From Chryseobacterium sp. 36-9 (GTDB taxonomy: Bacteria; Bacteroidota; Bacteroidia; Flavobacteriales; Weeksellaceae), in assembly GCA_001898785.1 (NCBI GenBank), contig MKVE01000018.1, positions 86,178 to 136,933 of the forward strand: a stretch of DNA of 50,756 bases, given 5' to 3'. Under the pieces are notes generated by a model, which was given only the letters and a program-made list of their open reading frames with translations, searched no databases and was not told the origin of the DNA. Shown piece after piece: positions 16,023-24,794 of this stretch; the first letter of the stretch is position 1; every line of letters begins with the position of its first letter. The translations under genes and the position numbers were made by a program.

Positions 16023-18164
16023 GTGAATATTAATCAAACCGATCTTAACGAATTAGAATTCCCGGAACTTCTTTCGGAAATCGCCCCTTTCGCTTACTCG
16101 CCGAAAACGGCAGACCAAATCATGGAACTTCGTCCGATGGAAATAGACGAGGCAGAAATTTCTTTAAAAAAAACCTCAGAATTCCTCACTAGTTTCGAAA
16201 GTTCCAACGCCATTCCCTTTGATGAATACGAGGATATCGAAGAGGAACTGAAGCTGATGCCGATAGAAAATTACCGATTAGAGAACAAATCGTTCATCAA
16301 AATCAAAACTATAACGGAACAAGTTGGGAAACTGCAGAAGTTCTTTCCACAGTTTGCAGAAAACTTCCCAACATTGTTGGACGAAATCAAAGATCTGGAA
16401 TTCCGGAAAGAAATCATAGATAAAGTAGACAAAGTGTTCAACCGCTTTGGAGAAGTCAAAAGCGAAGCCTCTACAATTCTGAAAACCTTAAGAACAGAAA
16501 TCCAACACGCCAGAAAAGCAATTGATGAAAACTTCAATCGCTCCTTGGCAACTTATTCGGATTTTTTGGAAGATATCAGAGAAAGTATTATTGAAGATCA
16601 ACGTGTTCTAGCTGTCAAATCCGGTTTCAAGAAAAGATTCAACGGTCGTGTTTTAGGCATTTCCAAAACAGGTTCTATCACTTACATTCAGCCGGAAAGT
16701 GTGGTGAAACATTATTTCAAACTGAGAGAAAATCAGGAAGAAGAGAAAAAAGAAATCGATAAAATATTACGTCAACTGACTGCGGAATTGGCAGAATTCC
16801 AGCCACAACTTTCGGATTATCAAACCTATATTTTCGATTTGGATTTAATTCGAGCCAAAGCTAAATTTGCCGAAAAAGTTAACGGAATTTTACCAAAGAT
16901 CAACAGACATCAGACCTTACGTTTGAAAGATGCCTTTCATCCATTGCTTTGGATCAGGAATAAAAATGAAAACAAGGAGATTTTTCCGCAAACTTTAACC
17001 TTAACAGAACACAACCGAATCATCTGCATCTCAGGACCGAATGCCGGAGGAAAATCCATCACATTAAAAACTGTTGGATTGTTGCAATTGATGATCCAGA
17101 GTGGAATTTTAGTTCCTTGTCATCCAAAATCCGAGATGTTTTTCTTTGAAAAGATAATGACAGACATTGGCGATAATCAATCCATAGAAAATCACTTGTC
17201 AACTTATTCTTCCCGACTGAAAAAAATGTCCGGAATGATTCGCGAAGCCGACAACAAAACGTTGTTGTTGATTGACGAGTTCGGAACCGGTTCCGACCCG
17301 GAATTAGGCGGCGCTTTGGCAGAAAGTTTTATGGAATATTTCTACGACAAGAAAAGTTTCGGAATCATCACAACGCATTACACCAACATCAAATTAGTTG
17401 TGGAACAGCTTCCTGCAGCCACCAACGCTGCAATGCTTTTTGATGAGAGAACGCTTGAACCACTTTACAAGCTGGAAATCGGACAAGCCGGAAGTTCTTT
17501 TACTTTTGAAGTTGCCGAGAAAAATAAAATTCCGAGATTCATTATCAAGAATGCAAGAAAGAAAGTAGAACACGATATTGTCAACCTTGATAAAACCATT
17601 GTGAAACTTCAGCAGGAAAAATTTGAAGTTGAAAAACTGAAATCCAATCTTGCAGAGACCAAAGAATCTGTAGAAGACAAGCGTGATAATCTCCAGAAAT
17701 TGAATGAACAGCTTCAGCAAAAGTTATTCAATTTTCAAAAGCTATACGAAGAAGAGCACAGAAAACTGCAATTTGGAAACAAGATAGAAACGTTCATCGA
17801 CAGTTATGTAAAAGGCAAATCGAGAAAAGATGTGGTTAAAGATTTCGTGAAAATTCTGGAACAGGAAAAATTCCGAAAATTAGGAACCGACAAAGATGAA
17901 ACAAAACGTTTGCAAGTGGTGAAACGTAAAATCACACAACAACTTAAGAAAGAAGAGGTTATTGAAAAAATTGCGGAAACCAACGAGAAACTGGAGCAAA
18001 AACGCCAAGCCGAACGGGCAGTCTGGATGAAAGTTGGTCAGCGTGTCCGGATCGCCGGAAGCACAAGTGTCGGCACTATTGAAAAAATTTCGAAAAACAA
18101 AGTCATTGTGAATTACGGAACCTTCAAAACAACGATTGATTCCGGAGAATTGGAGAGAATATAA
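16023..18164 (+). CDS. mutS2: MutS2 family ATPase lacking the Smr nuclease domain
   Basis: A 713-residue protein starting with GTG. MutS core and clamp domains run to ~320, then the ABC-type ATPase: Walker A GPNAGGKS (338-345), signature/Walker B LLLIDEFGTGSDPELGGA (414-431), His switch ITTHY (449-453). A long coiled coil covers about 530-600. MutS2 suppresses recombination or rescues collided ribosomes and normally ends in a ~75-residue Smr domain (family length ~780). Here the chain ends with a KOW-like SH3 strand pattern (VGQRVRIAGSTSVGTIEKI) and stops; no Smr motif (LDLHG, HGxGxG) is visible. The stop runs straight into a terminator. Confidence 0.9.
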   Translation: MNINQTDLNELEFPELLSEIAPFAYSPKTADQIMELRPMEIDEAEISLKKTSEFLTSFESSNAIPFDEYEDIEEELKLMPIENYRLENKSFIKIKTITEQVGKLQKFFPQFAENFPTLLDEIKDLEFRKEIIDKVDKVFNRFGEVKSEASTILKTLRTEIQHARKAIDENFNRSLATYSDFLEDIRESIIEDQRVLAVKSGFKKRFNGRVLGISKTGSITYIQPESVVKHYFKLRENQEEEKKEIDKILRQLTAELAEFQPQLSDYQTYIFDLDLIRAKAKFAEKVNGILPKINRHQTLRLKDAFHPLLWIRNKNENKEIFPQTLTLTEHNRIICISGPNAGGKSITLKTVGLLQLMIQSGILVPCHPKSEMFFFEKIMTDIGDNQSIENHLSTYSSRLKKMSGMIREADNKTLLLIDEFGTGSDPELGGALAESFMEYFYDKKSFGIITTHYTNIKLVVEQLPAATNAAMLFDERTLEPLYKLEIGQAGSSFTFEVAEKNKIPRFIIKNARKKVEHDIVNLDKTIVKLQQEKFEVEKLKSNLAETKESVEDKRDNLQKLNEQLQQKLFNFQKLYEEEHRKLQFGNKIETFIDSYVKGKSRKDVVKDFVKILEQEKFRKLGTDKDETKRLQVVKRKITQQLKKEEVIEKIAETNEKLEQKRQAERAVWMKVGQRVRIAGSTSVGTIEKISKNKVIVNYGTFKTTIDSGELERI

Positions 18165-18192
18165 AAAGCGCAGAAATTCTGCGCTTTTTTTT
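18164..18192. terminator. bidirectional terminator between mutS2 and the convergent 18191-18568 gene
   Basis: GC-rich hairpin AGCGCAGA/TCTGCGCT (3-nt loop) with A-run on the left and T-run on the right, so it can stop transcription from both sides. Confidence 0.85.
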
Positions 18193-18568
18193 ATGAATTG
18201 AAATGTTTTTTCACTTCTTCCAGTACCTGCTCTTCGCTAAGTTGCGAATCTGTTCCCAATTTGATATTCAGGTTTTTATACTGAGGCGTTTCCAAAAGAT
18301 GATTTCTCAATTCTTCCTGAGACGTTCCGGGTCCTGTTATATACAAATCAGTACTGTTTGTAATCAGCTTTTCGATTTCTTTGTAGAACTTTGAACGGTT
18401 GGTCTGCTCAACATTGTGCGCAGCATTCTCGTTGGAGTTGCCATGCTGCACGTCAGCTTTTACAACTTCTCGGACTGCAAAATCTGTCACTTCCTGAGCA
18501 TTATGATTTGTCACTACGATTGCTTTTCTGCCGTCTATCCAAAGTCCGGCTACTTTTTTATCAGTCAT
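18191..18568 (-). CDS. small eRF1/pelota domain-3-like protein
   Basis: A 125-residue soluble protein. It opens with VAGLWIDGRKAIVV and ends with FYKEIEKLITNSTDLYITGPGTSQEELRNHLLETPQYKNLNIKLGTDSQLSEEQVLEEVKKHF. The 'GPG.sk.el..hL' turn followed by a strand and a final helix is the arrangement of the eRF1 domain 3/L7Ae-like fold in bacterial 'translational machinery' proteins. Ribosome association is therefore possible but not shown. A linker at 38-55 (His/Asn-rich) is variable. Single gene, converging on mutS2. Confidence 0.55.
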   Translation of the reverse strand: MTDKKVAGLWIDGRKAIVVTNHNAQEVTDFAVREVVKADVQHGNSNENAAHNVEQTNRSKFYKEIEKLITNSTDLYITGPGTSQEELRNHLLETPQYKNLNIKLGTDSQLSEEQVLEEVKKHFNS

Positions 18569-18635
18569 AATTTTTTAATTTGAATCAGATAAATTTCAAG
18601 GATTGTGCAAAAGTGATGTTAAGGTAAGTTAAATC

Positions 18636-19250
18636 TTAATGATGATACACATCCTCATACATCACGCCCGCCTCAATTCTTATTGGTAACTTATTTTCTT
18701 CCGGAACAATCGGGCAGTTATAATCGAAAGCATTGTAGGCGCAATACGGTTGATAAGATTGATTAAAATCCAAAACTATTTCGTTTCCAGTCGGGATTTT
18801 CAAATCCATATATTTTCCGCCGCCATAAGTTTCTTTCTCATTTGTCAAATCCCGGAAAGGCAAGAAAAGATAATCTTTATATTTTTCCATTTTCATGAGA
18901 TCCAGACTTTGGTATAAAGTCAATGTGAAAGATTGTCCGTCCAACTCAAAAGTCGCTTTTCCATATTCCTGATATTGTTTGAATTTCCCTGAAGAAGTCG
19001 GCAATTCAAATGGAACAGGATTTTCCGTTCTTATAAATTGCCCAGTAACTCTATATTTCAAATTGATTGGAAAGAACGGATGTTTTTTAAATTGCTTAAG
19101 GTTACTACCTCGCAAAGGCGTTTCTTTTGGGTTTAGATATTCTGCATTCAGTTCTTTCTGAAACTTTTTGATTGCCGCAATATTTTCTTTTTCCGTCTGC
19201 GCATTTAGAAATACAGATAATATAATGAAAAGAAAACTTAATTTTTTCAT
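18636..19250 (-). CDS. DUF1684 secreted protein
   Basis: A 204-residue protein with a signal peptide (1-17, ending FLNAQ). It has the DUF1684 pattern: RYRVTGQF near 66, YGKATFELDGQSFTLTLYQS, LFLPFRDLTNEKETYGGGKYMDLKIP and the metal-site-like C-terminal motif NQSYQPYCAYNAFDYNCPIVPEENKLPIRIEAG. Family role unknown, though this last motif is well conserved. No operon partner: a repeat element follows on the upstream side. Confidence 0.88.
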   Translation of the reverse strand: MKKLSFLFIILSVFLNAQTEKENIAAIKKFQKELNAEYLNPKETPLRGSNLKQFKKHPFFPINLKYRVTGQFIRTENPVPFELPTSSGKFKQYQEYGKATFELDGQSFTLTLYQSLDLMKMEKYKDYLFLPFRDLTNEKETYGGGKYMDLKIPTGNEIVLDFNQSYQPYCAYNAFDYNCPIVPEENKLPIRIEAGVMYEDVYHH

Positions 19251-19269
19251 AGGTTAATTTAATTATTAG

Positions 19270-19401
19270 GGCAGCTTTATCCACCTGTAGTTTATCCTGA
19301 GCTTGTCGAAGGGCTCCCAAACCTAACGAAGTGGTTCGACGTAGTCAATCTTTTCACTTCACTACATTGCGAAAAAAGGATTTGCGCTCAAGTCGGGCTG
19401 C
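19270..19401 (+). repeat. dispersed repeat element, arm A of an inverted pair
   Basis: 132 bp starting GGCAGCTTTATCC and ending GTCGGGCTGC. It is the reverse complement of 21448-21603: the first ~90 bp (including TATCCTGAGCTTGTCGAAGG) differ at only three or four positions, the middle diverges, and the last ~30 bp match except for two or three bases. Ends carry short inverted GCAGC/GCTGC. It has no coding capacity and looks like a MITE or REP-like element. Confidence 0.75.
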
Positions 19402-19430
19402 TGTTATTCGCTGGTAATATTCGGAAACTA

Positions 19431-20576
19431 TTATTCCTGAGTTTCGTTATCAGAATCCGCAATTATTTTATCAACTTTAGCTTTTTTAGTGTAGAAATAT
19501 TTATCAAAAGTCGATTTGAAAACCGGAACTTCATCATCTTCACCCATCAGGAATCCCCAGGATTGAAGGCCTTCTACTCTATCAAAAATGATTTTCAGAA
19601 TCGCCAAAACCGGAATCGTCAAAAACATTCCTGCAATTCCCCAAAGCATTTCGCCAACTACTAAACCGATAATCACTATCAAAGAATTGATTTTCACTTT
19701 AGAACCCACTACTCTTGGCATAATGATGTTTCCGTCAATCGCGTGAATTACAACAATTGCAATCACAATAAACAAAACGTGACTGATTCCCGAGGTTGCA
19801 AACGTAATCAAAGCGCCAATCAACAGCGCGGTAAAAATTCCGATGTAAGGGAGAATATTAAGGATACCTGTGAGAATGGCGAGCATAAAATTATATTTGA
19901 CACCAATTATAGTGTAAGCTATAAAAGATAAAATCGTTACAATAATCATCTGCAGAAACAATCCTACAAGATATTTTTTCACCATAAACTGAATATTCTC
20001 AACAATCTCGAATACCGTTTTATGATAAGTTTCTGTAAAACTCGCAACTAAGAATTTCAGAAGATGTGTTCTGTACAACAGAAAAAACAAGGTGAATAAG
20101 AAAGTAAAACCTGTCAGCATCAGAACATAGCCAACGGAAGTCAATGTTTTCTCCAGAATTGCCGTTCCTGTACTGATTGACTTTTTCAAGGTATCATTCA
20201 GATATTCCAGTTGGTCGTGTCTTCTGACTCCAAAAGTTCTGGAAATCCATCCTTGTAAATTGTCGATCAGATCTATAAACTGTTTTTGAAATTGCGGCCA
20301 GTCATTCGCCAGTTTAGCCACTTCCATTGACATCATATAGATCACGCCTCCGATAATAGCCAGAGCCAGAACACTTGCCAATACAGATGACAAGCCTCTG
20401 GGAAATCTCAGTTTTGTTTCCATAAAACGGCAAAGTGGTATCAGCAAAATGGCAATAAGCAATCCCAGCACCATTGGCACCAAAATCTGCTGTCCGATAA
20501 TTGCCAAAAATCCTAAAATAATGATGCTGATAAGAATGCAAGACAGTTTGATGTAAAATGGATAAGTCTGATTCAT
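19431..20576 (-). CDS. AI-2E family transporter (PerM/YdiK-type permease)
   Basis: A 381-residue inner-membrane protein with about eight membrane segments: paired helices at 10-30 and 32-50, one near 63-83, then the cluster 147-171, 207-235, 237-263, 265-285 and 302-330. The region GVKYNFMLAILTGILNILPYIGIFTALLIGALI and 'NIIMPRVVGSKVKINSLIVIIGLVVG' is the family signature. Members include the quorum-signal exporter TqsA and Na+/H+ antiporters, so the substrate cannot be inferred. Cotranscription with the methyltransferase gene 40 bp upstream is likely. The pair is framed by two inverted repeats. Confidence 0.88.
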   Translation of the reverse strand: MNQTYPFYIKLSCILISIIILGFLAIIGQQILVPMVLGLLIAILLIPLCRFMETKLRFPRGLSSVLASVLALAIIGGVIYMMSMEVAKLANDWPQFQKQFIDLIDNLQGWISRTFGVRRHDQLEYLNDTLKKSISTGTAILEKTLTSVGYVLMLTGFTFLFTLFFLLYRTHLLKFLVASFTETYHKTVFEIVENIQFMVKKYLVGLFLQMIIVTILSFIAYTIIGVKYNFMLAILTGILNILPYIGIFTALLIGALITFATSGISHVLFIVIAIVVIHAIDGNIIMPRVVGSKVKINSLIVIIGLVVGEMLWGIAGMFLTIPVLAILKIIFDRVEGLQSWGFLMGEDDEVPVFKSTFDKYFYTKKAKVDKIIADSDNETQE

Positions 20577-20616
20577 ATGATTAGTTTTTAGAAGTTAGAC
20601 TGATAATCTTATTGAT

Positions 20617-21315
20617 TTATTTTCCGATGAGAAAAACTGCCGGAATCTTATGCAATTCCGGTTTATTCTTTTTCCAATCAGAGATTGTTTTTGTTTGGAT
20701 CAATTCGGTTTCCGGGTCGTTGATATTGGCAGCGATACACAATTTCGTATTTGGATTCAGGAATTTGACCAAATCTTCCAAAAGTTGATTGTTACGATAG
20801 GGTGTTTCCATAAAAATCTGTGTGAATCCTGTTTTATTAACCACATTTTCCAGGTTCTGAATTTCTTTTTTCTTTTTCTCTTTATCAATAGGAAGATAGC
20901 CATGAAAAGAAAACTGCTGACCGTTGAATCCACTTGCTATCAAAGCCAGAACGAAAGAGCTGGGCCCATTAACAGGGATCACTTTGATGTTATTATTGTG
21001 AGACCAGCCAACCATAATATTTCCTGGGTCACCGATGCAAGGCAAACCGGCTTCCGACAACAATCCGAAATCAACACCTTCTTTCATTAGTTTTTGAGCT
21101 TCTTTCAAATCTGCTGTTTCGGAATACTTGTCGAGTAGAAACAATTTGAGTTCCGGCTGTTTTTTTTCCGGCGCAAAAAATTTGATGACTTTTCTGGCCG
21201 TTTTTTCGTTCTCCACAAAATAATGATCGACATTCATAATAATATCTTTGATTGATGGTGCAAAATATTCTATGGGTGATTTTTCTGAAAGATAAGCAGG
21301 GAGAAGGTATAGCAT
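20617..21315 (-). CDS. RsmI-like SAM-dependent methyltransferase (tetrapyrrole methylase fold)
   Basis: A 232-residue protein of the tetrapyrrole-methylase fold: MLYLLPAYL start, LLSEAGLPCIGDPGNIMVGW (~87-106) and VIPVNGPSSFVLALIASGFNGQQFSFHGYLP (~113-143), as in RsmI, which 2'-O-methylates C1402 of 16S rRNA. It lacks the C-terminal RsmI helical domain (RsmI ~280 aa) and is the shorter paralogue common in Bacteroidota, where a separate rsmI also exists. The rRNA or other substrate is unproven. Confidence 0.82.
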   Translation of the reverse strand: MLYLLPAYLSEKSPIEYFAPSIKDIIMNVDHYFVENEKTARKVIKFFAPEKKQPELKLFLLDKYSETADLKEAQKLMKEGVDFGLLSEAGLPCIGDPGNIMVGWSHNNNIKVIPVNGPSSFVLALIASGFNGQQFSFHGYLPIDKEKKKKEIQNLENVVNKTGFTQIFMETPYRNNQLLEDLVKFLNPNTKLCIAANINDPETELIQTKTISDWKKNKPELHKIPAVFLIGK

Positions 21316-21447
21316 TTCTGTCGTATTAATGTAAAATGTATAAAGTATTTACAATTTTTGTCATCAGGTAAGAATTTCAGCATTTCAGATTCCTACGGAA
21401 AAACAAAATTATGTTTTTATGTTAACTATTATTTTTATGTTGAATTT

Positions 21448-21603
21448 GCAGCCCGACTTGAGCGGAAATCCTTTTTTGCTCGTAATTTAGGTTCTATCCT
21501 GTTGATAACTTTCTGCAAAAAAGATTGACTACGTCGAACCACTTCGTTAGGTTTGGGAGCCCTTCGACAAGCTCAGGATAAACTCCAGGCGGATTAAGCT
21601 GCC
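21448..21603 (-). repeat. dispersed repeat element, arm B of an inverted pair
   Basis: 156 bp, inverted copy of 19270-19401 with about 25 extra bases in the divergent middle (containing GTTGATAACTTTCTG). It occupies most of the 303-bp gap 21316-21618, in which nothing else is visible. Confidence 0.75.
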
Positions 21604-21618
21604 AAAATCAACACAAAT

Positions 21619-22896
21619 TTAGTTCAAAACTTCTTTTAATCGGTCTTTATCCAATCTATTTTCCCAATTGGAAACGACCACCGTTGCAACGGCATTCCCG
21701 ATTACATTGGTTAAAGCACGGCATTCTGACATAAATTTGTCAATCCCAAGAATCAACGTCATCCCAGCAATCGGAACTTCTGGAACAACCGCCAAAGTCG
21801 CCGCCAAAGTGATAAATCCAGCACCTGTAACGCCAGCCGCACCTTTGGAACTCAACATCGCCACCAAAAGCAATCCAATCTGATGCTCCAAAGTCAAATC
21901 GATATTACAAGCCTGCGCAATGAACAACGCCGCCAAAGTCATGTAAATGTTCGTTCCATCAAGATTGAAGGAATAACCTGTCGGAACCACCAAACCGACA
22001 ACACCTTTATCGCAGCCGGCGTTTTCCATTTTTTTCATCAATCCGGGAAGTGCCGGTTCAGACGAACTTGTTCCCAAAACCAGAAAAATCTCATCTTTGA
22101 GATATCTCAGAAATTTGAAAATATTAAATCCGTTATACCAAGCTACACTTCCCAAAATCAAAATAACAAACAAAGCCGAAGTCACATAAAATGTTCCGAC
22201 AAGCATTGCCAGATTTTTAAGCGACTCTACACCATATTTACCAATCGTAAAAGCCATTGCTCCGAAAGCGCCAATTGGTGCCAATTTCATTAAAATTTCT
22301 ACAACCTTGAAAATCGGAATAGTCAAAGCCTGAAGAAAATCGAAAACCGGATAACTTTTCTCTGAAGTCAACGCCAATGCGACTCCAAATAAAATTGCAA
22401 CCAAAAGTACCTGCAAAATGTTATCACCAGTTAACGGACTGAACAAAGTTTCCGGAATAATATTGTAGATAAAACTGACCAAAGAGTTGTCGTGCGCCGC
22501 TTTGACGTATTTTTCAACTTCTGCACCATTCAGAGTAGTCGGGTCAATATTAAGGCCTTTTCCCGGCTGAACAATATGGCTGACAATCATACCGATAACC
22601 AAAGCTAAAGTTGAAAATGTGAAAAAATAAATGAATGCTTTACCAGCTACTCTGCCCACTTTTTTGAGGTCGCTCATTCCGGCAATTCCTGTGGAAACAG
22701 TCAAGAAAATGACCGGCGCAATAATCATTTTGACCAGCTTGATAAAGCCTTCGCCGAGAGGTTTCATTTTTTCACCCAAATCGGGATAAAAATAGCCGAG
22801 AGAAACACCGAAAACAATCGCAATCAGCACCTGAATATAAAGAAGTTGATAGATTTTTTTCGGTTTTACAGGTTTTTGTTCAATGTCCAAATTCAT
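21619..22896 (-). CDS. dicarboxylate/amino acid:cation symporter (DAACS family)
   Basis: A 425-residue inner-membrane carrier of the glutamate/dicarboxylate:Na+/H+ family. Motifs: HP1 serine-rich loop [16 protein letters not shown] (~274), TM7 [23 protein letters not shown] (~304) and HP2/TM8 [20 protein letters not shown] (~352), then [27 protein letters not shown] (~387), which carries the Asp/Arg/Asn substrate residues. The Arg in TM8 (SECRAL) fits C4-dicarboxylates or acidic amino acids. A -7 box (22920-22913) sits just before the ATG. Confidence 0.92.
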   Translation of the reverse strand: MNLDIEQKPVKPKKIYQLLYIQVLIAIVFGVSLGYFYPDLGEKMKPLGEGFIKLVKMIIAPVIFLTVSTGIAGMSDLKKVGRVAGKAFIYFFTFSTLALVIGMIVSHIVQPGKGLNIDPTTLNGAEVEKYVKAAHDNSLVSFIYNIIPETLFSPLTGDNILQVLLVAILFGVALALTSEKSYPVFDFLQALTIPIFKVVEILMKLAPIGAFGAMAFTIGKYGVESLKNLAMLVGTFYVTSALFVILILGSVAWYNGFNIFKFLRYLKDEIFLVLGTSSSEPALPGLMKKMENAGCDKGVVGLVVPTGYSFNLDGTNIYMTLAALFIAQACNIDLTLEHQIGLLLVAMLSSKGAAGVTGAGFITLAATLAVVPEVPIAGMTLILGIDKFMSECRALTNVIGNAVATVVVSNWENRLDKDRLKEVLN

Positions 22897-22912
22897 AAAA
22901 AGACTTATCTTA

Positions 22913-22920
22913 CAAATTTA
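22913..22920 (-). promoter_or_regulatory. candidate -7 box for the symporter gene
   Basis: Minus-strand TAAATTTG (TAnnTTTG) ends 16 bp before the ATG at 22896, in the 38-bp gap after the phosphatase gene. Confidence 0.45.
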
Positions 22921-22934
22921 GAATTGTTTGTGAC

Positions 22935-23375
22935 TTATATCATATTTTTCCTAATTTTTTCTGCAATTATTTCGCAGGAATCGTCTAGCATTTTGTAAAC
23001 TTTATCAAATCCGTCTATTCCGCCAAAATATGGGTCCGGAACTTCTAATTCATTATCGAGGATTAATCTAATTTTGTGCTTTTGAGAATCGTCAGCCATT
23101 TTCAGAACATCTTTGTAATTGTTCTTATCCATACAGAAAATCAAATCAAACTCATCCAAATCCGACTTTTTGATCGGTCTTGATTTTTGCATCGAGATAT
23201 CAATTCCGTTTTTGAAAGCAGTTTTTACAGAACGCTCATCCGGACCACTTCCTTCGTGGTAATTGATGGTTCCAGCGCTGTCAACAAAATAACTATCATC
23301 AAGTTTAGATTTTAAAATCCCCTCTGCTAAAGGACTTCTGCAAATATTTCCGAGGCAGACCATTAGTATTTTCAT
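22935..23375 (-). CDS. low-molecular-weight protein-tyrosine phosphatase
   Basis: A 146-residue enzyme. The P-loop CLGNICRS gives nucleophile C7 and R13; the general-acid region VPDPYFGGIDGFDKVY has the Asp-Pro pair. It removes phosphate from tyrosine residues in the cytosol. An in-frame ATG 60 bp upstream would add residues absent from the family; ATG at 23375 puts the P-loop where it belongs. Not to be confused with the related ArsC at 24378-24794. Confidence 0.92.
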   Translation of the reverse strand: MKILMVCLGNICRSPLAEGILKSKLDDSYFVDSAGTINYHEGSGPDERSVKTAFKNGIDISMQKSRPIKKSDLDEFDLIFCMDKNNYKDVLKMADDSQKHKIRLILDNELEVPDPYFGGIDGFDKVYKMLDDSCEIIAEKIRKNMI

Positions 23376-23462
23376 TGTAAAAATATAAATTATTGTTCCA
23401 AAGCTCAATTTATCAATTTTAGAATTTAATCCCAAAAATTATGACTAATAAAATATTAATCG

Positions 23463-23478
23463 TAATATTGCAATATTA
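23463..23478. promoter_or_regulatory. ArsR-like operator 1, perfect palindrome
   Basis: TAATATTGCAATATTA is a perfect 16-bp palindrome 11 bp upstream of the arsR ATG. Its position and its second, nearly identical copy in front of the next gene point to autoregulation by ArsR (inference). Confidence 0.65.
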
Positions 23479-23489
23479 AATTAATAAAA

Positions 23490-23816
23490 ATGGGTGCCAC
23501 CAAAACTGAACATTTCACAGCACAACAAAACAAAATTGCCATTATTGCCAAAGCACTTGGACATCCTGCGAGAATTGCTATTATCGAGTATCTAATTAAA
23601 GTCAACGAATGCATCTGTGGCGATATTGTGAATGAACTTCCGCTTGCACAACCAACTGTTTCCCAACACCTTAAAGAATTAAAAAATGCAGGCATCATCA
23701 AAGGAAATGTTGAGGGAAATTCAATATGTTATTGTATTGACGAAAAGACGATTGAAGTAATCAACTCTTATTTTTCACAAATCATCGAAACCGTTTCTAA
23801 AGGAAAATGTTGCTAG
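23490..23816 (+). CDS. arsR: ArsR-family metalloregulator
   Basis: A 108-residue winged-helix repressor. The recognition helix region is LPLAQPTVSQHLKELKNAGIIKG (~50-72). The metal/As(III) site fits an ELCVC-like pair: C41 and C43 in CICGD, with further cysteines at C80 and C82 and at C107/C108 at the end, which could help bind arsenite. It represses until the metalloid binds. First gene of the arsenic operon. Two palindromic operators lie before and after it. Confidence 0.9.
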   Translation: MGATKTEHFTAQQNKIAIIAKALGHPARIAIIEYLIKVNECICGDIVNELPLAQPTVSQHLKELKNAGIIKGNVEGNSICYCIDEKTIEVINSYFSQIIETVSKGKCC

Positions 23817-23839
23817 GCATCTTTTTTTGAAAACACTAT

Positions 23840-23856
23840 CGCAATATTGCAATAAA
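23840..23856. promoter_or_regulatory. ArsR-like operator 2
   Basis: CGCAATATTGCAATA matches the arsR-proximal site at 14 of 15 positions and lies between arsR and the DUF6428 gene. It suggests an extra regulated promoter or a roadblock within the operon. Confidence 0.55.
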
Positions 23857-23886
23857 ACAGAATAATGTATATAAAAGCTTATTAAT

Positions 23887-24357
23887 ATGACTCTTAATCA
23901 AATCAAAGAGATTCTACCAACATTGGAAAATGTAGAATTTCAATTGGAAAATGGAACTTTAGTGCCCGAACATTTTCATGTCACAGAAGTAGGAATCATC
24001 CATAAAAACTTCATTGATTGTGGCGGAACCATCCGAAATGAAAAGGTTATAAATTTTCAACTTTGGAATGCGAATGATTATGAACATCGCTTAAAACCGA
24101 ATAAATTATTTAATATCATCAGACTTTCCGAAGAAAAACTAGGAATAGAAAATGCAGAAATCGAAGTGGAATATCAGAGCGAGACTATCGGAAAGTATGA
24201 TTTGGAATTCAACGGTAAGAATTTTATTTTGAAAAATAAAACAACAGCTTGCCTGGCTCAGGATGTTTGTGGGATTCCTGCAGAAAAACAAAAGTTAAAT
24301 CTTGCATCACTATCTAACAAGCAATCTTGTTGTACTCCAGATTCTGGATGTTGCTAG
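23887..24357 (+). CDS. DUF6428 family protein with Cys-rich tail
   Basis: A 156-residue soluble protein. The body carries the DUF6428 pattern (VPEHFHVTEVGIIHKNFIDCGGTIRNEKVINFQLW). The end is NKQSCCTPDSGCC, with CC and CC pairs that could hold arsenite or another soft metal (inference). The family is commonly found in ars operons of Bacteroidota; its function is not known. It lies 70 bp after arsR and 20 bp before arsC. Confidence 0.8.
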   Translation: MTLNQIKEILPTLENVEFQLENGTLVPEHFHVTEVGIIHKNFIDCGGTIRNEKVINFQLWNANDYEHRLKPNKLFNIIRLSEEKLGIENAEIEVEYQSETIGKYDLEFNGKNFILKNKTTACLAQDVCGIPAEKQKLNLASLSNKQSCCTPDSGCC

Positions 24358-24377
24358 GATTAAATTCAAAAAAAATC

Positions 24378-24794
24378 ATGAATAAAAAAATATTAGTACT
24401 TTGTACAGGAAATAGCTGTAGAAGTCAGATTGCGGAAGGTTATCTGAGATATTCCGCCAATGGGAAAGCAGACATCTTCAGTGCTGGCATAGAAACACAT
24501 GGCGTGAATCCGAAAGCAATTGCGGTAATGCAAGAAGACGGAATCAACATTTCTAGTCAAACGTCCAATAAAACAGAAGAATATCAAAACATAGATTTTG
24601 ATTTTGTAATTACTGTTTGTGACAATGCAAAAGAACACTGCCCGCACTTTACTTCAAATGCTAAAAAGTTACACTATAATTTTCCGGACCCGGCGAAAGC
24701 TATTGGGACTGACGAAGAAATCATGGCTGAGTTCAGAAAAGTCAGAGACCAAATAAAACAATATTGCTTTAAATTTGTGGAAGAAAATCTTTAA
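24378..24794 (+). CDS. arsC: thioredoxin-coupled arsenate reductase
   Basis: A 138-residue LMW-phosphatase-fold reductase turning arsenate into arsenite. Active loop CTGNSCRS with C9, and C81/C88 in VCDNAKEHCPHF correspond to the C10, C82 and C89 relay of S. aureus/B. subtilis ArsC; NFPDPAK holds the Asp. The relay cysteines separate it from the protein phosphatase at 22935. ATG at 24378 is preferred over the upstream in-frame start inside the DUF6428 gene. Its stop TAA overlaps the next ATG by one base. Confidence 0.9.
   Translation: MNKKILVLCTGNSCRSQIAEGYLRYSANGKADIFSAGIETHGVNPKAIAVMQEDGINISSQTSNKTEEYQNIDFDFVITVCDNAKEHCPHFTSNAKKLHYNFPDPAKAIGTDEEIMAEFRKVRDQIKQYCFKFVEENL

Noticed and set aside
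19270-21603. Insertion sequence framed by the inverted repeats
   Set aside because: The enclosed genes are an AI-2E permease and a methyltransferase, with no transposase motif, so it is not an IS. The arms themselves may be MITEs.
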